A stretch of 64,000 nt of DNA from Streptomyces vilmorinianum. Its GTDB lineage: Bacteria; Actinomycetota; Actinomycetes; Streptomycetales; Streptomycetaceae. The notes under the pieces are model-generated. The model was not told the DNA's origin. It saw nothing but the letters and a program-made list of their open reading frames with translations, and did no database searches. The stretch's first letter is position 1. Every line of letters begins with the position of its first letter. The translations under genes were made by a program, and so were the position numbers. Positions 45,254 through 54,497 of this stretch are shown one piece after another. The stretch lies in assembly GCF_005517195.1 (NCBI RefSeq), contig NZ_CP040244.1:1382001-1446000 (forward strand). Reading direction: 5' to 3'.

Positions 45254-48099
45254 CAACGGCTCCAGCGGGAGAAGAACTGGTCGACGATGGACCGCGCGGC
45301 GTTGCCCTGGTCGTGCTCGCCGAACTCGGCCACGAAGCGCTTGCGGGCGTCGCAGAACTGCCGGCCCTCGGACTCGAGGTTCCGTACGGCGGCGTGCAGC
45401 TCCTCCTCCGTCCGGAAGACCGGGCCGGGCGCGTGCTCGAGCAGGTCGAAGTACGTGCCACGGTCCTCGTGGACGTAGTTCTCGTAGTCGTACGTGAAGA
45501 AGAGCATCGGCCGGTCGAGCAGCGCGTAGTCGAACATCACGGAGGAGTAGTCCGTGATCAGCGCGTCGGCGAGCTCCATCAGCGGCATCACGTCGTGCTC
45601 CGACGAGACGTCGATGATCTTGCCCTCCACGTTGGGCGGGAGCACCACGTGGTTGAAGTAGTGCGCGCGCACCAGCAGGACGAAGCGGTCGCCGAACTCC
45701 TCGGCGAAGCGCTCCACGTCGAAGGGCAGGGCGAACTGGCTGGCCTTGCCCGAGGTGCGGAACGTCGGCGCGTACAGCAGGACGGTCTTGTCCGCCGGGA
45801 TGCCGAGCTTCTCGGCGAGCGGTCCACGCTCGCGCTTGCCGCGCTCCTCCTCGCGCTGCCGGGCCTGCACCAGCACGTCGTTGCGCGGGTAGCCGGCCCG
45901 CAGCAGCGTGCTGTCCTTCAGCCGGAAGGCCTTGGCCAGCGTCCGCACATCGTGCTCCGAACGCACCAGGAAGTGGTCGAAGCGGTCGAGGTGCTTCTGC
46001 TGGGCCTCCTGCTGCTGCCGGGTCTGCGCCTTGAGCTTGGGCTGGTCGAAGCCCATCTTCTTGAGCGCGGAACCGTGCCAGGTCTGGATGTACGTCGTCT
46101 CGGGGCGCTTGGCCAGCCGCAGCGGATAGCTCTGGTTGTCCACCCAGAACTCCGCACGGGCCAGGGCCTTCAGATACGGCAGCGACCAGCGCCGTACGAG
46201 CGTGGCGTCCTTGGGGAAGTCCTTCGGGCTGCCCGTGTACGACCAGACCGCCTCGAAGTCCAGGCCCTGCCGGCGCATCTCCTCGTAGATCGCGCGCGGG
46301 CTGTCGCTGTACTGCTTGCCCAGCTGGCTCTCGAAGACGACCGTCCGCTTCTTGACGGGCAGCCGGCTGTAGACCTCGTGGTACAGCCGCAGCTTGGTCT
46401 CACCGGAGGTGAGGGTCTTGCGCAGCTCCTTGGCGCGGCGGTAGCCGGACTTGGCGATCTGCCCGGGCTTGCCGTGCAGCCCCCGCTGGACGAGCTCCTC
46501 GATCCGGTCGCTGTCGCCCTTGGCGGAGACGAGACGGAAGGCGAGGTGGCCCTTGGCGGTGGGGTGAGGCTCTATGTGGTCGCCCACCAGTCGCGTCAGC
46601 CGTGGCTTGACGGGGAGGGCCCCGCTGCCCAGGTCGTCCTGCTCGACGGTGAGGCGGGTCTGCGTGCGCACCCCGTTCACGTGGAGGATGACGCGGACGT
46701 CCCACACCGAGTCGATGATGCCCAGGGGCCGCAGCTTGGAGCTGATGTCGGCCTGGGTCTCCCAGTGGATGGTCTCGCCGTCGTGGCGCAGTGACGTGAC
46801 CGGGAAGAGGAACGTCTGCAGGCTGCGGCGGCGGGCCCGGAACTCCAGCTCGGCCTTGAGCGTGTCGCCGGGCTTGACGATCTGAAGCGGGTTGGTGATC
46901 CGGCCGGCGAGCCGCGCGGTGCCGTCGGACTCCCCGTACTCGGTGAGCTCGTTGCGCAGGAACAGCTTGTTGATCGGCTTCTGGTGGTAGCCGAGGTCCG
47001 TGACGTCGAGCACCTCGCGGCCGAACTCGTCGTCGAGGTGCTCGGCGCACCAGTAGACGCGGCCGTCGCGCTGGGCGAGCGGGGAGGAGAGCTTGTCGCG
47101 GTGGATCAGGGTGTCCACGGCGGGCAGCAGGTTGTCCCAGTCGCCCTTCTCCAGGAGGTACGCGCAGATCGCCTGGATCTTGGAGGCCTTGGCGTACGCC
47201 TCACGGTTCAGGCCCTGGAGGTACGGCCGGGAGAGCTCCTCGAACTCGCGGCGGTAGGCCTCGTCGCGGAACGGAAGATCACGCAGATGAAGGACCAGGT
47301 CGTGCTTGAGGAACTTGACGTCCTTGGCGGCCCGCATCTCGTCCAGACCGTGCTGGTCGAGGAGCGCGTCGATACGGCGGTGGATCTCCAGCCGGTGCTG
47401 GTAGTTCACCATCTCGTGCCGGCTGTTGGTGACCGACTTGACCTTGGCCTGCTCGTAGACGTGCCAGAAGTAGACCTGGTTGGGGATGAGGGTGATCTTC
47501 TTCGCCGCGAGGTAGGCGTCGGCGATGAACATCAGGTCCTCGTAGAACATCCCCTTGGGGAAGCGGAGCTCGTTGTCGACGAGGAAGTCGCGGCGGTAGC
47601 ACTTGTTCGTGGAGAGCGTGTCCCACACGAACAGGTCGGGGAGCTCGGTGACCGAGTCCAGGGTGCGCGTCGTCGAGTAGAGCCACGAGTACCACTCGTT
47701 GCGCTTCTCCTTGTGGGTGTCCTTGGTGAGGCGCACGCAGAGGCCGGAGACCATGTCGGCCCCGGTCTCCTCGGCGGCCGAGACCATGTTGCGGCAGGCG
47801 TTCAGCTCCAGGACGTCGTCACTGTCGAGGAACATGACGTACCGGCCCCGCGCGTGGCCGATGCCGACGTTGCGGGGCTCACCGCCCGCACCGCTGTTCT
47901 CGGGCAGCTGGTAGGCCCGGACCTGCTCCGGGTGGGCGGCTGCCAGTTCCTGGGCGACTTCGAAGGTGCGGTCCTTGCTGCAGTCGTCGACGATCACGAC
48001 TTCAACACTCTGCAGTGTCTGGTCCAACACCGATCGCACGGCCGTCGGGAGACGCTCTGCGTCGTTGTAGGCGATGACGATCACTGAGACGTCAGGCAC
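45253..48099 (-). CDS. Bifunctional GT2 glycosyltransferase / CDP-glycerol glycerophosphotransferase (TagF-like)
   Basis: The protein is about 948 residues. The N-terminal half is a GT2 domain (VIVIAYND, DSDDVL, FYEDLMF). The C-terminal half (about 540-945) is a TagB/TagF glycerophosphotransferase domain with TWHGSALKKMG and TDYSSVMFDYALLDRP, the catalytic His and CDP-binding segments. TagF polymerises glycerol-phosphate teichoic acid chains; the fusion would let one protein add sugar and polyol-phosphate. GTG 48099 is preferred (CGAGG 6 bp upstream; the protein then begins PDVSVIVIAY); GTG 48105 and TTG 48138 are alternatives. It is an operon with the GT4 gene. Confidence 0.9.
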   Translation of the reverse strand: MPDVSVIVIAYNDAERLPTAVRSVLDQTLQSVEVVIVDDCSKDRTFEVAQELAAAHPEQVRAYQLPENSGAGGEPRNVGIGHARGRYVMFLDSDDVLELNACRNMVSAAEETGADMVSGLCVRLTKDTHKEKRNEWYSWLYSTTRTLDSVTELPDLFVWDTLSTNKCYRRDFLVDNELRFPKGMFYEDLMFIADAYLAAKKITLIPNQVYFWHVYEQAKVKSVTNSRHEMVNYQHRLEIHRRIDALLDQHGLDEMRAAKDVKFLKHDLVLHLRDLPFRDEAYRREFEELSRPYLQGLNREAYAKASKIQAICAYLLEKGDWDNLLPAVDTLIHRDKLSSPLAQRDGRVYWCAEHLDDEFGREVLDVTDLGYHQKPINKLFLRNELTEYGESDGTARLAGRITNPLQIVKPGDTLKAELEFRARRRSLQTFLFPVTSLRHDGETIHWETQADISSKLRPLGIIDSVWDVRVILHVNGVRTQTRLTVEQDDLGSGALPVKPRLTRLVGDHIEPHPTAKGHLAFRLVSAKGDSDRIEELVQRGLHGKPGQIAKSGYRRAKELRKTLTSGETKLRLYHEVYSRLPVKKRTVVFESQLGKQYSDSPRAIYEEMRRQGLDFEAVWSYTGSPKDFPKDATLVRRWSLPYLKALARAEFWVDNQSYPLRLAKRPETTYIQTWHGSALKKMGFDQPKLKAQTRQQQEAQQKHLDRFDHFLVRSEHDVRTLAKAFRLKDSTLLRAGYPRNDVLVQARQREEERGKRERGPLAEKLGIPADKTVLLYAPTFRTSGKASQFALPFDVERFAEEFGDRFVLLVRAHYFNHVVLPPNVEGKIIDVSSEHDVMPLMELADALITDYSSVMFDYALLDRPMLFFTYDYENYVHEDRGTYFDLLEHAPGPVFRTEEELHAAVRNLESEGRQFCDARKRFVAEFGEHDQGNAARSIVDQFFSRWSR

Positions 48100-48105
48100 T
48101 GGCAC

Positions 48106-48417
48106 CTCGATCCACTTGTCTTGCGCAGGCTGCCACAACGGTACCTCGCGTTCACTTTCCGACGGTCCGATGGTTTGGGGAGGCGTCCGGGCCGGGGTCC
48201 GGGCCTTGTTGATCGGGGCACGCCTCGATCGGATTCGTCGATTTTAGAGGGCAACCCTTTCGGCTCCGTGCCCGTCTAGCAGATGCACACACATGAGGTC
48301 ATAACCTATTTGTGCATAAATGGATGACGGAAAGTGACGGACAGGACGAATGCTGACCTTGCGGGACATTCAGGGGGCGGGGGGCGCCCGGGAGCTCGGT
48401 GCCCAAGGAAGGCCCTC
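48106..48417. other. Divergent intergenic region between the TagF fusion and the YfhO gene
   Basis: These 312 bp hold no convincing gene. They contain G/C-rich direct repeats (CCGGGCC elements near 48188-48208) and an AT-richer stretch near 48298-48325 with AGGTCATAACCT and ATTTGTGCATAAAT, the likely location of promoters for both directions. An in-frame extension of the YfhO gene to GTG 48334 is possible but has no Shine-Dalgarno. Confidence 0.4.
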
Positions 48418-51045
48418 GTGCTGAATCCCTCGATGGAGACGGACGCTCACCGGCGGGGGGTCGGTTCCGCTCGGCAGGTGAAACGGACCACACCCGAGTC
48501 CCGAAGACGCCGAAGAGCGCGGTTGGCCGCGCCCTTGTTCGCCGCCGTCGTGTCCATGAGCGCGTACTGCCTGGCCATGGCGATCCAGGGGACGTACCCC
48601 TTCGGCGGCCGGTCCCGCGCGGTGAATGATCTCGGCAACCAGTTCGTGCCGTTCCACGCCCATCTCCGGGACCTGATGCACGGCGACGCGAGCGGCGACC
48701 TCGCGTTCAACTGGTCCAGCGCTTACGGCACGCCATTCCTCGCCGACTTCTTCACCTATTTGATGAACCCGTTCTCGTGGCTGGTCGGGGTCTTCCCCCG
48801 GGACGCCGTCGAGTTCCCTGTGTTCCTCGTCACCTTGTTCAGCCTCGGGCTCGCCTCGGCGTTGATGACCGTATTCCTCGGCCGTATCCACGAGGGCAGT
48901 CCCTGGCTGCGCGCGCTGCTCGCCGTCGGCTTCGGCCTGAGCGCCTGGATGATCTCGGACGGCTTCTCCGACCCCATGTGGATGTGGGGCCTGGTCGCCG
49001 TCCCGGTGATGGGCATCGCCTACGACTGGTGCCTGGGCCGCCGGCGCTGGGTGCTCGGCGCCCTCCTCGTGACCGTCTGCTGGGCCGGCAACTTCTACAC
49101 CGCCGCCATGGCCACCATCGGCATGGGCCTGGTCCTGCTCGTACGGGTGCTGCTGGACGAGCGCCCCGCCGGGGAACGCCTCCGCGTCCTGGCGCGCGCC
49201 GCCTCCATGACCCTCACCGGAGTGCTGCTGGCCGCGCCCGTGCTCACGGTCAGCCTCAAGGCGAGCAAGCTGTCCCAGCCCGCCCCCGAGGCCCTCTACA
49301 AGGGGCCGCCGCCGATCAACGGCTACCTGGCGCACCTCTTCCCCGGCGGGCTCGTCGGACGCGTGCCCCACATCTCCGTCGGCATGCTCTGCCTGCTCCT
49401 CGTCGCGACCTACCCGTTCATCGCCCGGGTGCCGCTGAAGGAACGGATCGCCTGGCTGGGTCTGACCGCGGCGGTGGCCGCCTCCCTGGTCTGGAAGCCC
49501 ACAATCCTGCTCTGGCACGGCCTCGCCATGCCCAACGGCAGCCCGTACCGCGCCTCGATCGCCCTCACCGCCGTGCTCGTGTGCGTCGCCTGGCTGGCGC
49601 TCGCCCGCCGGCCCCGCCCCGCGGAGCTGCTCCGCGGCGCCGCCATGGTCCTCGTCCTGGCCGCGGGTGTGAGCACCACCACGTACATGAACCGGGGGCA
49701 CGGCCCCTGGATCCTCGCCGCCGGCGGACTCGTCTTCCTGGCTCTGCTCCTCGCGCTGCACCGCTTCGGGCAGGACCGCAGGGTGCGCCGGGGTCTGACC
49801 GTCGCTCTGGCCGGAGCCGTCTTCCTCTCCTCGATGTACACCGTCCTGTCCACCACCCAGATCCGCGACGCGATGGCCTGGTGGAAGCCCAAGCGCACGT
49901 ACGACCGCCAGTCGCTCGCCGCGTACGAGCAGCTGAAGGCGGCGGACGCGTGGCCCGCGAGCCGTACCGACCCGGGCCCGCACGCGTTCGCGAGCAACGA
50001 CCCCATGCTGCTCGGCGGGCAGGGCGGCGGCTACTACAGCAGCTATCTGCCCGCGACGACCGCCGAGACCCTGCAGGGGCTCGGTGCCGGCTGGTTCATC
50101 GAGGGGCGGCACACGCGCAGCTTCAACGACCCGGTCAGCCGCGCGATCATGGGCGTGAGCAGCTACCTCGTCAAGGACGCCGGCCCCGCCGGATTCGTCC
50201 AGCGCACCGCCTCCGCACCGCCCCTGGTGACGCTGCGTCCCGCCGGGACACCCCTCGCCGGCACCATCCGTGACGCCGGCGTCTTCGCCCGCCAGGAGCG
50301 GGTGCTGGGCGCCCGGCTCTACGAAGTGCCCGCGTTCGTGCGAAGCGGCCACGGCAACAGCGACGGTGGCGGCGAGGGCGACGGCGACCGTACCTCCGGC
50401 AAGGACGGCGGCACGTCCGGCAAGGGCGGCGGCACGGCCACGCGCTACACCGCCGTCTGCACCCCGGGCACGGAGGCCTACTGGCACGCGCCCTGGCTGA
50501 GCGGGAAGGTCGAGGCGCTCGGCAGGACCGTCAAGGCCAACGGCAAGCACCCGATGACCAGCAACCCGCTGCTCTTCCTCGGGACCGTCCCCGCGGACGG
50601 CAGGATCGCGGTCACCCTCCGCACGGCCCAGGGCCACGTCATCCCTCAGAACCCCGTCGGCTGCCTCGACCGGGCGGCGCTCGACCGGGCCGTACGGCAC
50701 CTGCGCGACACCGGCCCCGAGCGCGTCGAGGCCTCCGGCCACGGCATCAGCGCCACCTTCGTGCCCGGAACCACCGGCACCGCGGTCGTCTCGGTGCCCG
50801 CCACCTCCGGCTGGCAGTGCTCGGTCGACGGCGGCCCGGCGCGCACGCCCCGCACGCTGGGCGGGCTGATGGCCATCGAGCTGGGAGACGGCGCCTCGCA
50901 GCTGTCCTGCTCCTACCGCACCCCGGGGCTGCGGCTCGGCCTGGCGGCGAGCGCCGCGGCCGCGGCGCTGCTGCTGGGCGTCGCCGCGACCCACCTGATC
51001 CGTACTCGTACCCTTCGCTCGTCGTCCAGGAGTCAACGCTCATGA
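48418..51045 (+). CDS. YfhO-family membrane glycosyltransferase
   Basis: The protein is 875 residues from GTG 48418, which has AAGGAAGG 5 bp upstream. It has about twelve transmembrane helices in residues 35-480, including the conserved NDLGNQFVPFHAHLRDLMHG first loop and NWSSAYGTPF, followed by a large extracytoplasmic domain and a last helix near the C-terminus. YfhO proteins are GT-C-fold enzymes that move a sugar from undecaprenyl phosphate to (lipo)teichoic acid outside the cell. An unusual Gly/Asp/Ser/Lys low-complexity insert lies near 640-675. The stop overlaps the next start by 4 bp (ATGA at 51042). Confidence 0.88.
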   Translation: MLNPSMETDAHRRGVGSARQVKRTTPESRRRRRARLAAPLFAAVVSMSAYCLAMAIQGTYPFGGRSRAVNDLGNQFVPFHAHLRDLMHGDASGDLAFNWSSAYGTPFLADFFTYLMNPFSWLVGVFPRDAVEFPVFLVTLFSLGLASALMTVFLGRIHEGSPWLRALLAVGFGLSAWMISDGFSDPMWMWGLVAVPVMGIAYDWCLGRRRWVLGALLVTVCWAGNFYTAAMATIGMGLVLLVRVLLDERPAGERLRVLARAASMTLTGVLLAAPVLTVSLKASKLSQPAPEALYKGPPPINGYLAHLFPGGLVGRVPHISVGMLCLLLVATYPFIARVPLKERIAWLGLTAAVAASLVWKPTILLWHGLAMPNGSPYRASIALTAVLVCVAWLALARRPRPAELLRGAAMVLVLAAGVSTTTYMNRGHGPWILAAGGLVFLALLLALHRFGQDRRVRRGLTVALAGAVFLSSMYTVLSTTQIRDAMAWWKPKRTYDRQSLAAYEQLKAADAWPASRTDPGPHAFASNDPMLLGGQGGGYYSSYLPATTAETLQGLGAGWFIEGRHTRSFNDPVSRAIMGVSSYLVKDAGPAGFVQRTASAPPLVTLRPAGTPLAGTIRDAGVFARQERVLGARLYEVPAFVRSGHGNSDGGGEGDGDRTSGKDGGTSGKGGGTATRYTAVCTPGTEAYWHAPWLSGKVEALGRTVKANGKHPMTSNPLLFLGTVPADGRIAVTLRTAQGHVIPQNPVGCLDRAALDRAVRHLRDTGPERVEASGHGISATFVPGTTGTAVVSVPATSGWQCSVDGGPARTPRTLGGLMAIELGDGASQLSCSYRTPGLRLGLAASAAAAALLLGVAATHLIRTRTLRSSSRSQRS

Positions 51046-52055
51046 TCAAGCTCTCCGTCGTTGTCCCCTGCTTCAACGAGGAAGCGGTGATCGACCAGTT
51101 CGACACCCGCATCCGCGAGGTCCTCGGAGCCCTGCCCGTCGAGTACGAGATCTGCTACGTCGACGACGGCAGCAAGGACGGAACGTTCCCGCGCCTGCGC
51201 GCCCTCGCCGCCGAGTTCGAGAAGGAGACCCGGTACGTCTCCTTCAGCCGGAACTTCGGCAAGGAGGCCGCGATGCTCGCCGGCCTGCGCGAGGCCAGCG
51301 GCGACGCCGTCGTCATCATGGACGCGGACCTCCAGCATCCGCCGGAGCTCATCGAGCGCATGCTGGAGCTCTACGAGCGGGGCCACGACCAGATCATCGC
51401 CCGGCGCACCCGCGAGGGCGACAAGAAGCTCCGCAGCGCGCTGAGCCGGCTCTACTACCGCGGCGTCAACAAGTGGGTCGACGTCGAACTGACCGACGGC
51501 GTCGGCGACTTCCGGATGCTCTCCCGCACGGCCGTCGACGCGCTGCTGTCGCTGCCCGAGTACAACCGCTTCTCCAAGGGCCTGTTCTCCTGGATCGGCT
51601 TCGACACCGTCACCTTCGACTACCAGAACGCCGCGCGCGAGGCGGGCGAGACGAAGTGGAGGTTCAGCTCCCTGCTCAACTACGGCATGGACGGGCTGAT
51701 CTCCTTCAACAACCGACCGCTGCGCATCGCGATCTGGCTCGGTCTCGGGCTCACCGGCCTGGCCGCGCTGTACGCGATCTGGATCACCGTCGCCGCCCTC
51801 ACCCAGGGCGTCAGCGCGCCCGGATACGTGACCCTCGTCGCGATCATCGTGGGTCTCGGCGGCGTCCAGATGATTATGCTGGGCCTGATCGGCGAGTACA
51901 TCGGCCGCATCTACTACGAGACCAAGCGCCGGCCGCACTTCCTGGTCAAGGAGACCCACCGCTCCAAGACCCGCCGCCCGATCGCCGGCAGCGCCTACAC
52001 CGCCGGCCGCACGGACGGCCGAGTCCGCGTGGTGGCCACCGAACGGGAGATGTGA
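51042..52055 (+). CDS. Polyprenyl-phosphate glycosyltransferase (DPM1/GtrB/CsbB-like)
   Basis: The 337-residue protein has a GT2 domain (SVVVPCFNEEAVID, CYVDDGSKDGT, MDADLQHPPELI) and two C-terminal transmembrane helices (about 235-255, 265-290). Such enzymes transfer a sugar from a nucleotide donor to undecaprenyl phosphate at the inner membrane face. ATG 51042 overlaps the YfhO-gene stop (ATGA) and the stop overlaps the gtrA-like start (TGATG at 52053-52057), so three proteins are made in a coupled series. It corresponds to CsbB in the Bacillus CsbB-YfhO pair. Confidence 0.93.
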   Translation: MIKLSVVVPCFNEEAVIDQFDTRIREVLGALPVEYEICYVDDGSKDGTFPRLRALAAEFEKETRYVSFSRNFGKEAAMLAGLREASGDAVVIMDADLQHPPELIERMLELYERGHDQIIARRTREGDKKLRSALSRLYYRGVNKWVDVELTDGVGDFRMLSRTAVDALLSLPEYNRFSKGLFSWIGFDTVTFDYQNAAREAGETKWRFSSLLNYGMDGLISFNNRPLRIAIWLGLGLTGLAALYAIWITVAALTQGVSAPGYVTLVAIIVGLGGVQMIMLGLIGEYIGRIYYETKRRPHFLVKETHRSKTRRPIAGSAYTAGRTDGRVRVVATEREM

Positions 52056-52492
52056 TGCGCGGTCAGCTCGGCCAGATCGTCCGCTTCGGCCTGGTCGGCG
52101 GGATCAACACGGGGACGTTCTACGGGTGTTATCTGCTGCTGCACCCCTGGATGCCGTACTTCGCGGCCTACTCCATCGCCTTCGTGCTGAGCATGATCGG
52201 CTCGTTCTTCCTCAACACGTACTTCACCTACCGCACCCGGCCCACCTGGAAGAAGTTCGCGCTCTTCCCGCTCACCAACGTCACCAACTACCTGGTGCAG
52301 AGCGTCGGCCTCTACGCGCTGGTCACGTGGGCCGGGATGGACGACCGGATCGCGCCGCTCGTCGCGGCCGTCGTCGCCATCCCGTTCACCTATCTCCTGT
52401 CGAGGAAGATCCTCGTGCCCGGCGGCCGGAAGGCGCGGAGCGGCGCCGACGGGGACGCCGAGGCCGCCTCGGACCCCGTCGTCACCCGCTGA
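52055..52492 (+). CDS. GtrA/GtcA-family membrane protein (putative lipid-linked sugar flippase)
   Basis: The 145-residue protein has four transmembrane helices and the family motif FGLVGGINTGTFYG near residue 11, plus SFFLNTYFTY. GtrA-like proteins are thought to flip polyprenyl-phosphate sugars outward. ATG 52055 overlaps the preceding stop by one base, with CGGGAGATG as Shine-Dalgarno. The C-terminal 25 residues are Ala/Asp-rich. It completes the glycosylation module. Confidence 0.92.
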   Translation: MRGQLGQIVRFGLVGGINTGTFYGCYLLLHPWMPYFAAYSIAFVLSMIGSFFLNTYFTYRTRPTWKKFALFPLTNVTNYLVQSVGLYALVTWAGMDDRIAPLVAAVVAIPFTYLLSRKILVPGGRKARSGADGDAEAASDPVVTR

Positions 52493-52602
52493 CGGACGAC
52501 CTCCGCCGACCCCGCCCGTCCGTTCCATCCACCGGAATGGGCGGGCGGCGGCCGTCCCGGCTCGCGTAGATTGCGCATGACATCCGAATGAGGACGACGC
52601 AG

Positions 52603-53745
52603 GTGACGGCGGTACAGGTGACAGTGGCAAGGCAGTACGTGACGGAAGCCCGCAGGATCGTCGTCAAGGTCGGCTCGTCCTCACTCACCACCGCCTCCGG
52701 CGGCCTCGACGCCGACCGGGTCGACGCCCTCGTCGACGTCCTCGCCAAGGTCCGCAGCGGCGGCGAGAAGGAGATCGTGCTGGTCTCCTCCGGCGCCATC
52801 GCCGCCGGTCTCGCGCCGCTCGGCCTCACCCGCCGCCCCAAGGACCTCGCCCGCCAGCAGGCCGCCGCCAGCGTCGGCCAGGGCCTCCTCGTCGCCCGCT
52901 ACACCGCCTCCTTCGCGCGCTACGGCGTCCGGGTGGGACAGGTGCTGCTCACCACCGACGACACCAGCCGCCGCGCCCACTACCGCAACGCCTACCGGAC
53001 CCTCGACCAGCTCCTCGCCATGGGCGCCCTGCCCGTCGTCAACGAGAACGACACCGTCGCCACGGACGAGATCCGCTTCGGCGACAACGACCGGCTCGCC
53101 GCCCTCGTCGCCCACCTCGTCCGCGCCGACCTGCTGGTCCTGCTCTCGGACGTCGACGGGCTCTACGACGGCGACCCGTCCAAGCCGGGTACGTCGCGGA
53201 TCGCGGAGGTCGCAGGACCCGAGGACATCTCACATGTCGAGATCGGGTCCGCCGGCAAGGCCGGGGTCGGCACCGGCGGCATGGTCACCAAGGTCGAGGC
53301 CGCCCGGATCGCCGCTGCCGCGGGCATCCCCGTGGTCCTCACCTCCGCCGTCCGCGCCGCGGACGCCCTGGCCGGCCGCGACACCGGCACGTACTTCCAC
53401 CGCACCGGCCGCCGCTCCGCCGACCGGCTGCTCTGGCTGGCCCATGCCTCCACCCCGCAGGGCCACCTCACCCTGGACGAAGGAGCCGTACGGGCCGTCG
53501 TCGAGGGGAAGAAGTCGCTGCTCGCCGCCGGGATCGCCGCCGTCGAGGGGGAGTTCGTCGCCGGCGACCCGGTGGAGCTGCGCGACACCCACGGCCGGGC
53601 CGTCGCCCGCGGGCTCGTCAACTTCGACGCCAAGGAGATCCCCCGGATGCTCGGCCGCTCCACGCCCGAGCTCGCCAGGGAGCTCGGCCCGGAGTACGAC
53701 CGGGAGGTCGTCCACCGGGACGACCTGGTCGTCGTCCAGCCCTGA
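52603..53745 (+). CDS. proB: Glutamate 5-kinase
   Basis: The enzyme is about 380 residues and performs the first step of proline synthesis. It has an amino-acid-kinase domain (VVKVGSSSL, VSSGAIAAG, NENDTVATDE, SDVDGLYDGDP, GTGGMVTK) and a C-terminal PUA domain (about 285-370). The start is uncertain: GTG 52603 is preferred because GAGGA lies 8 bp upstream; ATG 52588 and GTG 52618 are alternatives. A possible -10 TAGATT is at 52567-52572. proA lies about 750 bp further on, with one small gene between. Confidence 0.95.
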   Translation: MTAVQVTVARQYVTEARRIVVKVGSSSLTTASGGLDADRVDALVDVLAKVRSGGEKEIVLVSSGAIAAGLAPLGLTRRPKDLARQQAAASVGQGLLVARYTASFARYGVRVGQVLLTTDDTSRRAHYRNAYRTLDQLLAMGALPVVNENDTVATDEIRFGDNDRLAALVAHLVRADLLVLLSDVDGLYDGDPSKPGTSRIAEVAGPEDISHVEIGSAGKAGVGTGGMVTKVEAARIAAAAGIPVVLTSAVRAADALAGRDTGTYFHRTGRRSADRLLWLAHASTPQGHLTLDEGAVRAVVEGKKSLLAAGIAAVEGEFVAGDPVELRDTHGRAVARGLVNFDAKEIPRMLGRSTPELARELGPEYDREVVHRDDLVVVQP

Positions 53746-53837
53746 TCGAGGCGGTGCGGGGAAACGGCTGAAACTCCGGCCATCCGGTAGAGACCTTTAC
53801 CAAAACCGCCCCACGTGCCGCCCCGGGCTGGTCAACT

Positions 53838-53857
53838 TTGTCTCGGGGGTAAGACAA
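53838..53857. promoter_or_regulatory. Dyad upstream of the gene at 53899
   Basis: TTGTCT (53838-53843) and AGACAA (53852-53857) form a 20-bp symmetric element 41 bp before the start. It is a possible operator or part of a promoter. Confidence 0.25.
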
Positions 53858-53898
53858 GGCGGGGCACAGCACCACACGCATCAAACAGGAGGCCGCCG

Positions 53899-54381
53899 GT
53901 GAGACGAGCGCGCCCAGGGGCACCGCCCCGCGGGACTGCCGAACGCGCCCTGACCAGTGTCGAGGCCGGAGCCGACTTCGACGAGGGCCAGGACACCGAG
54001 ACAGCTGAGGCACGCAGCGAGGAGCAGCGGGTGGTGGTCGCCTCGAAGCTCTGGCACATCACCCTCAGCGTCTCGGGGGCCGAGACCCCGCTGAAGGAGG
54101 TCAGGCGTGGCCTCGAGCAGCTGGCCCACGACCATCCTTTCCTGCTGACCAGTCGCTATGCCAATGATCACGCGGAGATCCGCTACTGGGAAGAGGCCCG
54201 TGACCTGCACGATGCCGCGGCGGTCGCGCTGCGGCTGTGGGGCGAGCACCGGCAGAGCGCCAAGCTGCCGCCCTGGGAGATCGTCGGCCTCGAGGTCATC
54301 GACCGTGAGACGTACCACCAGCGCATCGCCGAGGGGTACGGCCCGCCGCCGGCCGCCCCGGTGGGCGTCCACCCGTACTGA
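53899..54381 (+). CDS. Conserved actinobacterial protein of unknown function between proB and proA
   Basis: The 160-residue protein starts at GTG 53899, fixed by AGGAGG 6 bp upstream. The first 45 residues are charged and disordered. The rest is a compact alpha/beta segment beginning SKLWHITLSVSG and including WEEARDLHDAAAVALRLWGEHR. No enzyme motif is recognised. The stop codon lies inside a 25-bp direct duplication. Confidence 0.75.
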   Translation: MRRARPGAPPRGTAERALTSVEAGADFDEGQDTETAEARSEEQRVVVASKLWHITLSVSGAETPLKEVRRGLEQLAHDHPFLLTSRYANDHAEIRYWEEARDLHDAAAVALRLWGEHRQSAKLPPWEIVGLEVIDRETYHQRIAEGYGPPPAAPVGVHPY

Positions 54382-54431
54382 GCGCGGGCGCGGGTCCGGA
54401 CGAATGCTGAGCGCGGGCGCGGGTCCGGACG
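54378..54431. repeat. 25-bp direct repeat at the proA upstream region
   Basis: Identical 25-mers begin at 54378 and 54407 (period 29 bp). The first starts with the last codon and TGA stop of the preceding gene. It is a local tandem duplication in the intergenic spacer. Confidence 0.85.
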
Positions 54432-54497
54432 TCGGGAGATGTCTCGGAGTACGGGATACGTGAGGGATGTCCGCAGAGGTGCCAGTACCCTGCGGGC

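Noticed and set aside
41331..52492. Glycan island as a recently acquired mobile element
   Set aside because: No integrase, transposase, tRNA target site or flanking direct repeats are visible, and base composition matches the core.
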